DNA of 25,838 bases, taken from positions 1 through 25,838 of the forward strand of contig URBH01000031.1 of the NCBI GenBank assembly GCA_900546075.1, written 5' to 3'. This document shows positions 15,834 through 22,540 of this stretch, piece after piece. This DNA comes from an uncultured Eubacteriales bacterium (lineage in GTDB: Bacteria > Bacillota > Clostridia > Oscillospirales > Oscillospiraceae). The notes beneath the pieces are model-generated. The model was not told where the DNA came from and ran no database searches. It was given only the letters and a program-made list of their open reading frames with translations. Position 1 is the stretch's first letter, and each line of letters starts with the position of its first letter. The position numbers and the translations under genes were made by a program.

Positions 15834-17047
15834 GCGTTGGCCTCTTTCTGCTCCTGACGCATCCGCGCCGGGGATTTTCCGTAGTATTTTTTGAAGCAGT
15901 AGCCGAAATAGCTCTGGTCGGCGTAGCCGCAGCGGCGGGACACCTCGGCAATGCGGCTGCTGCCGCTCCACAGCAGCTTCAGCGCCACGTCCATCCGCTT
16001 CTGAATCAGCAGGTTCATGAAGGTGTCGCCGTAAAATTTCTTGATGTTCGCACCTAAGTAGTTCGCGCTGATGTGCAGCCGCTCGCTGACGGATTGCAGC
16101 GACAGCTCCTCGTCCATGTATTCCTTCTCGATGATCTTCAGCGCCCGGGCGCAGAGCATGGCCATGTCGTCCCAGCCCCCGGCGGCGTACAGTCCGCCGC
16201 CTCTGCGGGCAATTTTCAGGGCTTCCATGGCTTCTAAGTAAGCGGCGTGTCCCTCGCCGAGAGAGGCGTACTCCTTGCTTAAGCCTGCCAGCGCCTCGGC
16301 GCTCAAAGCGCGGCGGGTGGCCTGCCGCAGCTCGTCCAGGGAAGCATACAGCCGCCCGAACCCGTTGCCGGAGGCCAGCAGGAGCACCGTCCGGTCGCCG
16401 CTGGAAAATCCGCAGCAGGAAAACGCCCGGGAGAAAATCCGCTCCGCCATGGGAAGCAGCTCCGGGTGCGCCCCGTCGGGCAGGCTGAACGCCGCCACCA
16501 CGATGTGCTCGTCCCCTCGGATTTCCATTCCGGCGCTTCGCAGGGATTCCGCCGCGGCGGACGGCTCCGGACGGGCGTACTCGTCCAAAAGCATCGTGGC
16601 CGTGACCATCCGCAGCTCCTCCGCGCCGCCCTGGGGGCGGGTCAGGCTGGCAAGGCGCTTTTCGATTTTGTCGTGGATTTTCCGCAGTTCCTCCGTCAGC
16701 TCCGCCATGCTGATGGGCTTGAGAAGGTAGGCCACGATCTCGTCCTCGATCCCGGCCTTGGCGTACTCAAAATCGTCGTAGCCGCTTAGGAAAGCCACTT
16801 GCAGCAGCGGCTGGACGGCCTTCGCCTGTCTGGTGAGCGCCGTCCCGGAAATAAACGGCATCCGGATATCCGTCAGCAGGAAATCCGGCTGAAGCGCTTC
16901 CACCAGCTGCAAGGCATCCAGCCCGTTCCCGGCGCGTCCCACAAGGCGGAAGCCCAGAGATTCCCAGTCGATCAGCTGGCAGACGGCGCCCAGCAGCTCC
17001 GGTTCATCGTCCGCCACCAGAACGGTCAACACCTGATGCTTTTCCAT
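15830..17047 (-). CDS. YesN-type response regulator with AraC-family DNA-binding domain
   Basis: This 405-residue cytosolic regulator pairs with the downstream YesM-type kinase. The receiver domain (about 6-125) has the acidic pair D13-D14, the phospho-acceptor D60 in LLTDIRMP, S88 and K110 in YLLKPIS, all intact. A middle region of about 170 residues lacks a domain I recognise. The C-terminal ~100 residues are a twin helix-turn-helix AraC domain ending with the motif RRCGYADQSYFGYCFKKYYG and SPARMR. The start is ATG 17047 with GGAGG upstream; the frame is open another 24 codons but these lie in the promoter. It is the first gene of a three-gene operon (regulator, kinase, binding lipoprotein), all overlapping by 4-14 bases. 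The likely target is the mgl-gal operon next door. Confidence 0.93.
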   Translation of the reverse strand: MEKHQVLTVLVADDEPELLGAVCQLIDWESLGFRLVGRAGNGLDALQLVEALQPDFLLTDIRMPFISGTALTRQAKAVQPLLQVAFLSGYDDFEYAKAGIEDEIVAYLLKPISMAELTEELRKIHDKIEKRLASLTRPQGGAEELRMVTATMLLDEYARPEPSAAAESLRSAGMEIRGDEHIVVAAFSLPDGAHPELLPMAERIFSRAFSCCGFSSGDRTVLLLASGNGFGRLYASLDELRQATRRALSAEALAGLSKEYASLGEGHAAYLEAMEALKIARRGGGLYAAGGWDDMAMLCARALKIIEKEYMDEELSLQSVSERLHISANYLGANIKKFYGDTFMNLLIQKRMDVALKLLWSGSSRIAEVSRRCGYADQSYFGYCFKKYYGKSPARMRQEQKEANA

Positions 17048-17077
17048 GCTCAGCCCTCCATTCTTTTTGCTGATTTG

Positions 17078-17106
17078 ATTATAAAAGATTCCTCTCAAAA
17101 ACACAA
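17078..17106 (-). promoter_or_regulatory. Promoter of the sensor operon
   Basis: Minus-strand TTGTGT (17101-17106) and a perfect TATAAT (17078-17083) are 17 bases apart. The -35 overlaps the last arm of the terminator of the preceding lipoprotein operon, so the two operons are packed with no spare sequence. The leader is about 24 bases. Confidence 0.75.
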
Positions 17107-17141
17107 GCCCGGAATGCAAAAATACAGCATTCCGGGCTTGT
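17103..17141 (-). terminator. Intrinsic terminator of the ABC/lipoprotein operon
   Basis: Perfect 15-base arms (17103-17117 and 17127-17141) around a nine-base loop, followed on the minus strand by GTTTTTGAG. It starts nine bases after the stop of the last lipoprotein gene. Strong stem and T tract make this a confident call. Confidence 0.85.
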
Positions 17142-17149
17142 TTGCCTGA

Positions 17150-17734
17150 TTACATGCCGACGTCCTTCCGGCTTACGGCGATCACTTCTATGTAGAAATT
17201 CATCATCACTTCATCCGACATGGGATTCAGCGCGTAGACGAAATTCGCGGGGTCGTTGGAGTATTCCGTGACGACATAGCTTCCGTTCCATTTCACCGAA
17301 GTGATGACATCCGCCTGATTGTAGCCGGGTTTTGCCCCGTGGCTGACCGACGTCACCAGAACATCCTGAGAAAAGTCCCACGTCTCGTAATAGGGAATCC
17401 CCGGGCAGTACGCCGCCATAAAGGAACTCCATTCTTCCTCGGAGGCGATCATTTTCGTTCCGTAGCCGCAGAAGCGCTCATAATTTTCCGTGTCGTCCAG
17501 AGATACCGCCGTGAAGCCGCGGTAGATCATCCGGAAATCGATGGGGACGCCCTCGGCCTCCGGCGCGTTGACCGGCACCGGGTCTTCCGGTGCCGCCAGC
17601 GCTTCAACGGATACGCTGTCCTCCGTCTGCAAAACCGTTTCTTCCGGTGCCATGGTCTCCGGCGCCTTCTTTCCGCCGCAGGCGGAAAGAAGCAGCAGCA
17701 TCACCGCCAGCATAAGACAAATTTTCTTTTTCAT
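17150..17734 (-). CDS. Putative lipoprotein, possibly with a PrcB-like C-terminal domain
   Basis: This 194-residue secreted lipoprotein has a signal peptide with lipobox LLSAC (C19), an acidic low-complexity linker to about residue 65 rich in E, P and A, then a small globular part. Within it, S-E-E-E-W-S-S-F near 98 and D-F-S-Q-D-V-L-V-T-S-V-S-H-G-A-K near 118, ending F-Y-I-E-V-I-A-V-S-R, resemble the PrcB_C domain pattern, but the match is by eye. It is the last gene of the GntR-ABC operon and ends at a strong terminator. Its ribosome site, signal peptide and lipobox are almost identical to those of the preceding lipoprotein, while the mature parts are unrelated. Function is unknown. Confidence 0.8.
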   Translation of the reverse strand: MKKKICLMLAVMLLLLSACGGKKAPETMAPEETVLQTEDSVSVEALAAPEDPVPVNAPEAEGVPIDFRMIYRGFTAVSLDDTENYERFCGYGTKMIASEEEWSSFMAAYCPGIPYYETWDFSQDVLVTSVSHGAKPGYNQADVITSVKWNGSYVVTEYSNDPANFVYALNPMSDEVMMNFYIEVIAVSRKDVGM

Positions 17735-17809
17735 TGTGTTCCCTTTCCGCTCTTACTGAGCTGCCGGATAGGTTTGCCACTCGGGCTTGCCCCTTGATTT
17801 GATTTTTGG

Positions 17810-18625
17810 TTATTTTACAAGTGCATCAATATTCGCTGCCGTGATCTTCTGCCACGGAATGGTCAGGGGTCCCTTATTGGTGAATATCCCCGCTTCCCAT
17901 TTCTCGTAGTCCGCCCTGTTCATGAACCGCCGCTCTCCGTTTTCCGTTATCAGGTAGACATAGCCGTCATGTTCGGTGTCAATGTCATCCGGGTAGGGCG
18001 TTTCCGTATAGGAATCGTAGTCGGTGATATCCTTGCACCATGCGTCCACATAGAAGGCGTCTTTATAGCTATCCTCCGCTTCGTCATAATACGCAATGGC
18101 GTAAGGCCAGAGGACATCCCCCGCATACCCCTGATTGTGGGACGCCTCCACCTTGAGCATACCGGGATAATGGGTCACTCCCACATAACTGTGGGACTCA
18201 ATCCGCACGCCGTCGGTTTGGGGGTCATAGCCATAGATGATCTCACACATTCCCACCGTGTAGGTGTTGGATACGGAAACCAGCAGTTCTTCCTCCCCGT
18301 CTCCGTCCACATCCGTAACGGCAAATTGTTCGTCTTCAATCGTACCCGGTTCCCACACTTCAATATTCCCCGAGTCGGGCAGTTCCGGCCAGCGCAGATC
18401 GTCATGGACAGTCCGGAGCGCCCGCTGGAACGCGCTGCGGGCAGCGTCGTTCCGGTCGGGGACGGTGGTTTCCGGCTGGGTGGGTTCTGCCGCCGTTTCC
18501 ACAGGGGTGCTTTCCGTGGCAGCCGTACTCGGTTCCTGCGCCGTGGTCTCCGGCGTTTTCTGCCCGCCGCAGGCGGAAAGAAGCAGCAGCATCACCGCCA
18601 GTATGAGACATAGTTTCTTTCTCAT
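17810..18625 (-). CDS. Putative lipoprotein with an FG-GAP/VCBS-like calcium motif
   Basis: This 271-residue secreted lipoprotein has lipobox LLSAC (C19), a T/E/P-rich linker to about residue 58, then a globular domain. The stretch FAVTDVDGDGEEELLVS (about 100-116) is a D-x-D-G-D-G-x-x-E calcium-loop signature of the kind found in FG-GAP/VCBS or dockerin-like repeats, here as a single copy. Aromatic residues are frequent in the C-terminal half. It lies 14 bases after the ABC permease gene, clearly in the same operon, and 75 bases before the second lipoprotein. I do not recognise a family function; placement suggests an extracytoplasmic partner of the ABC system. Confidence 0.8.
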   Translation of the reverse strand: MRKKLCLILAVMLLLLSACGGQKTPETTAQEPSTAATESTPVETAAEPTQPETTVPDRNDAARSAFQRALRTVHDDLRWPELPDSGNIEVWEPGTIEDEQFAVTDVDGDGEEELLVSVSNTYTVGMCEIIYGYDPQTDGVRIESHSYVGVTHYPGMLKVEASHNQGYAGDVLWPYAIAYYDEAEDSYKDAFYVDAWCKDITDYDSYTETPYPDDIDTEHDGYVYLITENGERRFMNRADYEKWEAGIFTNKGPLTIPWQKITAANIDALVK

Positions 18626-18640
18626 CCCGTTACCCTTTCC

Positions 18641-20551
18641 TTAGTTCAGCACAATGGGCGCTTCCTCCACGACCTCTTCCGTCAGGCAGTCGTGCTCCCG
18701 CATCCACTCCAGCGTATGCGCGGAGTCGGCAAAGACGGACAGGTACGCGCCGGTGGCATAGTGAACGCCGTTCGACCACAGGGATATCCCCAGGGATTTT
18801 GCCCTGTAATACTCCTCGCTGTATGGATCGTACTCCAGAAAATACCCCCGGTGATACGCCGATCTCTGGGTCATGGTGCGCTCGTCACAGTCGGCCCTGA
18901 CGGCGGCAAGCAGAGACTGCACCAGCTCCGGCGTGATCTGATATTCATGCAGGGTCACGCTGCCGATATCCATGGAGGTAATACTCGCCGGGTCAAAGTC
19001 GTCCCAATAGCCGTACCGCGCCCACTTCCATACCACATCCCAGCGGCTTGCGTACTCGCTTACGATCCTGCCCTCCTCCAGATTTGCCCAGATATTGTAG
19101 TTACGGGTCATGGTGCGGCCGTTTTTCAGCTTGTAATAGAGGGTGATATTGTCCACAGTCAGCATCGGTCCGTCCGCGTTATAGCCGCCCTCGCCGTAGA
19201 CGAAGCCACCCTCCGGCACGACCGGGTGCTTTTCCTTTTCCTCCCGGTGCAGGATGTAGGCCAGGGGATAGTTGTCGTAATCCTCGATGCGGTCTTCCAG
19301 CGCCATGGCGTGGAGGGTGGTGATCCGCCGGATGTCTTCCTCGCTTGTCAGCTCCAGACCGTCAAAATTCAGGGTCACGGAGCTGACGTCCTCCACATCC
19401 GGAATGCGATCCTCAATGCCCAGCACGTCAAAGCGGGTAGCGACCAGGCTCACGGCGACCATGGCGGTCAGAATCCCCAGGCCGACCCAGCTGCGCAGCT
19501 GGAACACCCGGGTGGTGCGCTTCAGGAGCATCTTTCCGCCAAACCATCCGGCGGCGCCGCCGCAGAACAGGAGCAGATACATCATGGACATGCCGGCGCC
19601 AATTTTGGATGCAAAGAAGGATTCCACGCCCATAACGACCAGCGTACCGGCCACCACGGCGCAGACCAGCTGAAACAGCGGCTGCAAAACGGGGAACGCA
19701 ATGGCATCCCCGGCGCATTCCAGGTTCCGCTTCCGGTACAGCAGCAGCCCGACAAGGGTAAAAACGATGCCCACCGCCGCATAGACCAGCAGGGCTGTAT
19801 ACTTCCCCCCGTCAACGCTGAACGCCGCCACCATTTCGTTTTCCCGGCCGTAGAACCGCTGCGACAGCTGAGAGAAATCCTCCACGGACACATACTCGCC
19901 GTTGGTCATACTCGCCACGGGCGTCAGCAGGCTTGCCCACCTGTCCGGCGTGACCACGCCGAAGAGCATGGGCGTATAAAGGGTATTGATAATATAGTAG
20001 AGAATATACGCGCCGCCGTTCAGAACCGCGTACACCATCGCCATGGCAAAGCGGTTTCCGGTGCAGAACACACTGAAGATCGCCACACCGAAGAAGGTGA
20101 TGAATTGCAGGTTGGTGCCGGCGTACCACAAAAGCGCGATCTGCCATGCGTTTGTCACCACGGTCGCGTTCAGCAGCGGCACGGACAGCAGCGCCATCAC
20201 CGCCGTGGGGATCATGGAAAACAGCAGTCCGGAAACGACATTGGTCAGAAACAGCGTCTCCCGGCGCACGGGCATGGCGTGCAGAGCGTTGCACATCCGG
20301 GCGTTATACAGGTCGCCGAACAGCAGCATGGCGACGAGCGGCGCAAAAAGCAGGTTCACCAGCCCCATGAGCTGAAGGTTCCCGGCTATCCGGGAAGCAA
20401 ACCAGAACGTCCGTCCCATATCCCGATTGTCCTGGTACAGCATCATCATTCCCAGAACCAGGCACAGGGTGTATCCCCCGATCACCGGGGCGAACCGGGT
20501 CAGGTTCTTCAGGAATACGGTCTTATTAAAGAAGGATGTCTTTGATTTCAT
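18641..20551 (-). CDS. ABC-2-type membrane protein with large C-terminal extracytoplasmic domain
   Basis: This 636-residue membrane protein is the partner of the adjacent ATPase. Membrane segments are visible near 20-38, 60-80, 105-128, 138-163, 168-190, 252-272, 290-310, 322-340 and 355-372, interrupted by a loop at 200-250. After residue ~375 a soluble domain of about 260 residues follows (starting TRFDVLGIEDRIPDVEDVSSVTLN, landmark IEDRIPDVED), most likely outside the cell. I start it at ATG 20551, which lies inside the end of the ATPase gene (26-base overlap); a longer frame upstream has no ribosome site. The architecture, with GntR and ATPase genes, resembles the Ytr family of cell-envelope-responsive ABC systems in Firmicutes. 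Substrate is unknown. Confidence 0.88.
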   Translation of the reverse strand: MKSKTSFFNKTVFLKNLTRFAPVIGGYTLCLVLGMMMLYQDNRDMGRTFWFASRIAGNLQLMGLVNLLFAPLVAMLLFGDLYNARMCNALHAMPVRRETLFLTNVVSGLLFSMIPTAVMALLSVPLLNATVVTNAWQIALLWYAGTNLQFITFFGVAIFSVFCTGNRFAMAMVYAVLNGGAYILYYIINTLYTPMLFGVVTPDRWASLLTPVASMTNGEYVSVEDFSQLSQRFYGRENEMVAAFSVDGGKYTALLVYAAVGIVFTLVGLLLYRKRNLECAGDAIAFPVLQPLFQLVCAVVAGTLVVMGVESFFASKIGAGMSMMYLLLFCGGAAGWFGGKMLLKRTTRVFQLRSWVGLGILTAMVAVSLVATRFDVLGIEDRIPDVEDVSSVTLNFDGLELTSEEDIRRITTLHAMALEDRIEDYDNYPLAYILHREEKEKHPVVPEGGFVYGEGGYNADGPMLTVDNITLYYKLKNGRTMTRNYNIWANLEEGRIVSEYASRWDVVWKWARYGYWDDFDPASITSMDIGSVTLHEYQITPELVQSLLAAVRADCDERTMTQRSAYHRGYFLEYDPYSEEYYRAKSLGISLWSNGVHYATGAYLSVFADSAHTLEWMREHDCLTEEVVEEAPIVLN

Positions 20552-21407
20552 AGTCCACGCCTCCCAGCTCATAAATGAAGATTTCCTCCAGGGACAGGGG
20601 CAGCACGTCAAAATACGCGGGCTTGCACGCCGCCATTTTCGCGCCGACCTCCTCGGCCTCCCCCCGGACGATCAGGGTCTTCAGGCGTCCGGAAACGGAC
20701 GCGTTGAGGATGTCCAGCTCCTTGGGGGCATCGCCCACCAGCTGCAGCTTCACGGTGCTGCCCTGCAAATCCGCAAGGCTCTTTTCCAGCAGCATTTTGC
20801 CCCGGTTCATGATGCCCACGTAGTCGCACACGTCCTCCAGCTCCCGCAGGTTGTGAGACGAGATCAGCACCGTGGTGCCGTGCCCCGCCACGTCGGAGAG
20901 AATCAGACCCATGACCTGCCGCCGCATCACCGGATCCAGGCCGTCCACCGGCTCGTCCAGGATCAGCGTCCTGGGACGGGTGCAGACGGTCAGGTGAAAC
21001 GCCGCCTGCTTCTGCATTCCCTTGGAAAACCGGCGGATAGGCGTCCGCCTGGGAAGCTGGAATACGTCGTACAGTCTGTCAAAAAGCCCATCGTCAAAGG
21101 TGGGGTAAATGCCTCGGTAGAACCTTCGCATATCCTCCAGCGTCGCGGAGGGGTAGTAGAAAATTTCGTCGGGGATGTAGCCGATGGTCGCCTTCACGGC
21201 GGGATTTTCGTAGATTGGCTGCTCGTCCATGGTGACGGCGCCGCTGTCCGGGCGGTAGATGCCGGTGAGGTGCCGGATGGCGGTGGACTTGCCCGCGCCG
21301 TTGGGGCCGACAAGGCCGTAGACCCGCCCGCTTGGGACGGTCAGGGTCAGGTCGTCCAGCGCTTTAAAATTGCCGAAGGTCTTGGTCACATTCTTCATTT
21401 CAAGCAT
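20526..21407 (-). CDS. ABC transporter ATPase (YtrB-like)
   Basis: This 293-residue cytosolic ATPase drives the adjacent ABC-2 permease. It shows Walker A GPNGAGKST (34-42), a degenerate signature RFSKGMQKQ instead of LSGGQ, Walker B TLILDEPVDGLDP, and the switch histidine in LISSHNL. After residue ~215 there is a C-terminal extension of about 80 residues. The RFSKGM signature is common in the YtrB/EcsA/CcmA-type exporters. The gene begins inside the end of the GntR gene (8-base overlap) and ends inside the permease gene, so the three are tightly coupled. Role: export or signalling in an envelope-stress response is suggested by the family, not proven. Confidence 0.92.
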   Translation of the reverse strand: MLEMKNVTKTFGNFKALDDLTLTVPSGRVYGLVGPNGAGKSTAIRHLTGIYRPDSGAVTMDEQPIYENPAVKATIGYIPDEIFYYPSATLEDMRRFYRGIYPTFDDGLFDRLYDVFQLPRRTPIRRFSKGMQKQAAFHLTVCTRPRTLILDEPVDGLDPVMRRQVMGLILSDVAGHGTTVLISSHNLRELEDVCDYVGIMNRGKMLLEKSLADLQGSTVKLQLVGDAPKELDILNASVSGRLKTLIVRGEAEEVGAKMAACKPAYFDVLPLSLEEIFIYELGGVDYEIKDILL

Positions 21408-21768
21408 GTCTATGGTCTCCCTTCTCGATTCTGGCCACCAGCTCGCCGTGGCTCGCGCCCATGGTCAGCAGCGCCGCGGCGGCTTCGTCGAAGCTCAGCA
21501 GCAGCCGTTTTTTCTCCCGTTCTCTGATTTCCCCGTCGCCGCAGACAAAGCAGCCCTTTCCCGGCACGGTGGCGATCCACCCCTCCGCCTCCAGCCGCCG
21601 GTAAGCGCGCTGGATGGTATTGGGGTTAATGGCAAGCTGGGCGGCCAGATCCCGGACGCTGGGCAGCTTCTCTCCCGGCCGCAGCACGCCGCCGGTGATC
21701 TGCTCCCGGAAGCCGTCCACGATCTGCGCATAGATCGGCCGGGAGTCCCGGTAATCCAAGTGTACCAT
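21400..21768 (-). CDS. GntR-family transcription repressor, YtrA subfamily
   Basis: This 122-residue regulator has an N-terminal winged helix-turn-helix: PIYAQIVDGFREQI, then LRPGEKLPSVRDLA (30-42), NPNTIQRAYRRLEAEGW (49-65), and the wing VPGKGCFV. The short C-terminal tail of about 45 residues, without an effector domain, defines the YtrA type. The start is ATG 21768, five bases after AGGAGG; the frame upstream runs through the promoter. It is first in an operon with an ABC ATPase and permease, as in ytr loci, and an inverted-repeat operator lies 18 bases before its start codon, so it most likely represses its own operon until a signal (often cell-wall antibiotic stress in this family) relieves it. 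Confidence 0.93.
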   Translation of the reverse strand: MVHLDYRDSRPIYAQIVDGFREQITGGVLRPGEKLPSVRDLAAQLAINPNTIQRAYRRLEAEGWIATVPGKGCFVCGDGEIREREKKRLLLSFDEAAAALLTMGASHGELVARIEKGDHRHA

Positions 21769-21785
21769 GGTATTCCTCCTTAACT

Positions 21786-21804
21786 GTATTATCTGTACTA
21801 ATAC
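21786..21804 (-). promoter_or_regulatory. Inverted-repeat operator for the YtrA-like repressor
   Basis: GTATTA (21786-21791) and TAATAC (21799-21804) form perfect 6-base arms with a seven-base centre. The site overlaps the predicted transcription start, the right place for steric repression. Its form matches operators described for YtrA-subfamily GntR proteins (GTATTA-type arms), and the gene directly downstream encodes such a protein. Confidence 0.75.
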
Positions 21805-21808
21805 GGTT

Positions 21809-21837
21809 AGGATAACCCATAATTCAGAATTTGTCAA
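21809..21837 (-). promoter_or_regulatory. Promoter of the GntR-ABC-lipoprotein operon
   Basis: On the minus strand a perfect TTGACA (21832-21837) and TATCCT (21809-21814) are 17 bases apart. The predicted start falls in the operator at 21786-21804. Confidence 0.75.
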
Positions 21838-21928
21838 TACGAGGGGAGATTAAGAGTTTCTTAAACGGCTAGGCGGCCAGGGTGGCAAAACCCCGGCGAG
21901 CCAAACGGGATCATGAACCGCCCCCCTT

Positions 21929-22040
21929 GCCTCTCCCTATGGGAGCGGCGGCCGAGCGAAGCGAGGCCGGAGAGGGGAAAAAAGGGTGCAGCGCCCTCTC
22001 CGTCACCTTCGGTGACAGCTCTCCCAAAGGGAGAGCCAGG
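21929..22040. repeat. REP-like palindromic intergenic element
   Basis: A dense set of hairpins: CCTCTCC near 21931 against GGAGAGG near 21969; GTCACC-TTC-GGTGAC (22002-22016); GCTCTCCC-AAA-GGGAGAGC (22018-22036). The words CTCTCCGTCACC and CTCCCAAAGGGAGAGCC are typical of the intergenic palindromic repeats scattered in Oscillospiraceae such as Faecalibacterium. Only one copy is in this window. It carries no coding signal. It may be a non-autonomous mobile element of the REP/MITE class. It fills most of the 350-base stretch between the GntR gene and the tRNAs. Confidence 0.7.
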
Positions 22041-22060
22041 GGGTGTGCTCCGGTACGGGA

Positions 22061-22092
22061 AATGGAGCATATCTTTACCGATACGCTCCATT
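22061..22092. repeat. Inverted repeat with 8-base arms
   Basis: AATGGAGC (22061-22068) and GCTCCATT (22085-22092) are perfect arms around 16 bases. It sits next to the REP-like element and may be its edge or an independent hairpin. No T tract on either side, so not a terminator. Confidence 0.5.
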
Positions 22093-22161
22093 GACCTGTT
22101 TTCCGGCCATCCATCCAATTTCCGGGTGGCCTTTTCCTTCCAAACAAATGGCATTATACAA

Positions 22162-22189
22162 AGATCCCGGTGCTTTCGCACCGGGATCT
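22162..22189 (-). terminator. Terminator of the tRNA operon
   Basis: AGATCCCGGTGC (22162-22173) pairs with GCACCGGGATCT (22178-22189) around a four-base loop. On the minus strand it follows tRNA-Lys directly (its first base is the A of the encoded CCA) and leads into TTTGTATAAT, a short T tract. Confidence 0.75.
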
Positions 22190-22264
22190 GGTGACCCGCC
22201 GGGGATTCGAACCCCGGACCCACTGCTTAAAAGGCAGTTGCTCTGCCAACTGAGCTAGCGGATC
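22189..22264 (-). tRNA. tRNA-Lys (anticodon TTT)
   Basis: The minus strand folds into a full cloverleaf: acceptor GATCCGC against GCGGGTC with one G-T pair, D-arm GCTCAGTTGGCAGAGC, anticodon arm CTGCC-TTTTAAG-CAG with anticodon TTT, T-arm CCGGGGTTCGAATCCCCGG, discriminator A at 22192 and an encoded CCA (22189-22191). It is eight bases or less behind tRNA-Gln and shares its promoter. Confidence 0.97.
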
Positions 22265-22269
22265 AGATT

Positions 22270-22344
22270 TGGCTGGGATGGCCGGATTTGAACCGACGAA
22301 TGCCAGAGTCAAAGTCTGGTGCCTTACCGCTTGGCGACATCCCA
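22270..22344 (-). tRNA. tRNA-Gln (anticodon TTG)
   Basis: The minus strand gives acceptor TGGGATG against CATCCCA, anticodon arm CCAGA-CTTTGAC-TCTGG with anticodon TTG, T-arm with GGTTCAAATCC, discriminator G and an encoded CCA (22270-22272). The U1-A72 acceptor pair is usual for bacterial tRNA-Gln. First gene of a two-tRNA transcript. Confidence 0.97.
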
Positions 22345-22381
22345 ATGTTGGCGCGGCGCCCTTCGGCCGGACACACAGAGC

Positions 22382-22410
22382 ATTATAACATGCTTTGCAC
22401 CGTTTGGCAA
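22382..22410 (-). promoter_or_regulatory. Promoter of the tRNA-Gln/tRNA-Lys operon
   Basis: Minus-strand TTGCCA (22405-22410) and TATAAT (22382-22387) are 17 bases apart, with TG before the -10. The start would lie about 30 bases before tRNA-Gln. Same -35/-10 combination as the internal galT promoter. Confidence 0.8.
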
Positions 22411-22480
22411 TCCTTTTTTTGCGAAATTTGCGGTTTCCGGCCTTCTTTCTTCCCTGACGGCCGCTTCGGAGGATTGGGGC

Positions 22481-22509
22481 TTGAAACCGCCGCCGTTTTG
22501 CGTCATAAT
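22481..22509 (+). promoter_or_regulatory. Probable promoter of the beta-mannosidase gene
   Basis: TTGAAA (22481-22486) and CATAAT (22504-22509) are 17 bases apart. The start would fall about 25 bases before the ATG, leaving room for the ribosome site GGAGGAG (22529-22535). It is divergent from the tRNA promoter. Confidence 0.6.
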
Positions 22510-22540
22510 AACAGCAAACCCCGAACCCGGAGGAGATTTC

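Noticed and set aside
18692..20545. A 617-codon plus-strand frame opposite the ABC permease
   Set aside because: Shadow; Q- and H-rich translation without recognisable segments, while the minus strand gives a clear membrane protein.
21861..22258. Several short frames in the REP-like region and across the tRNAs
   Set aside because: They coincide with hairpins and tRNA genes and have no start signals.
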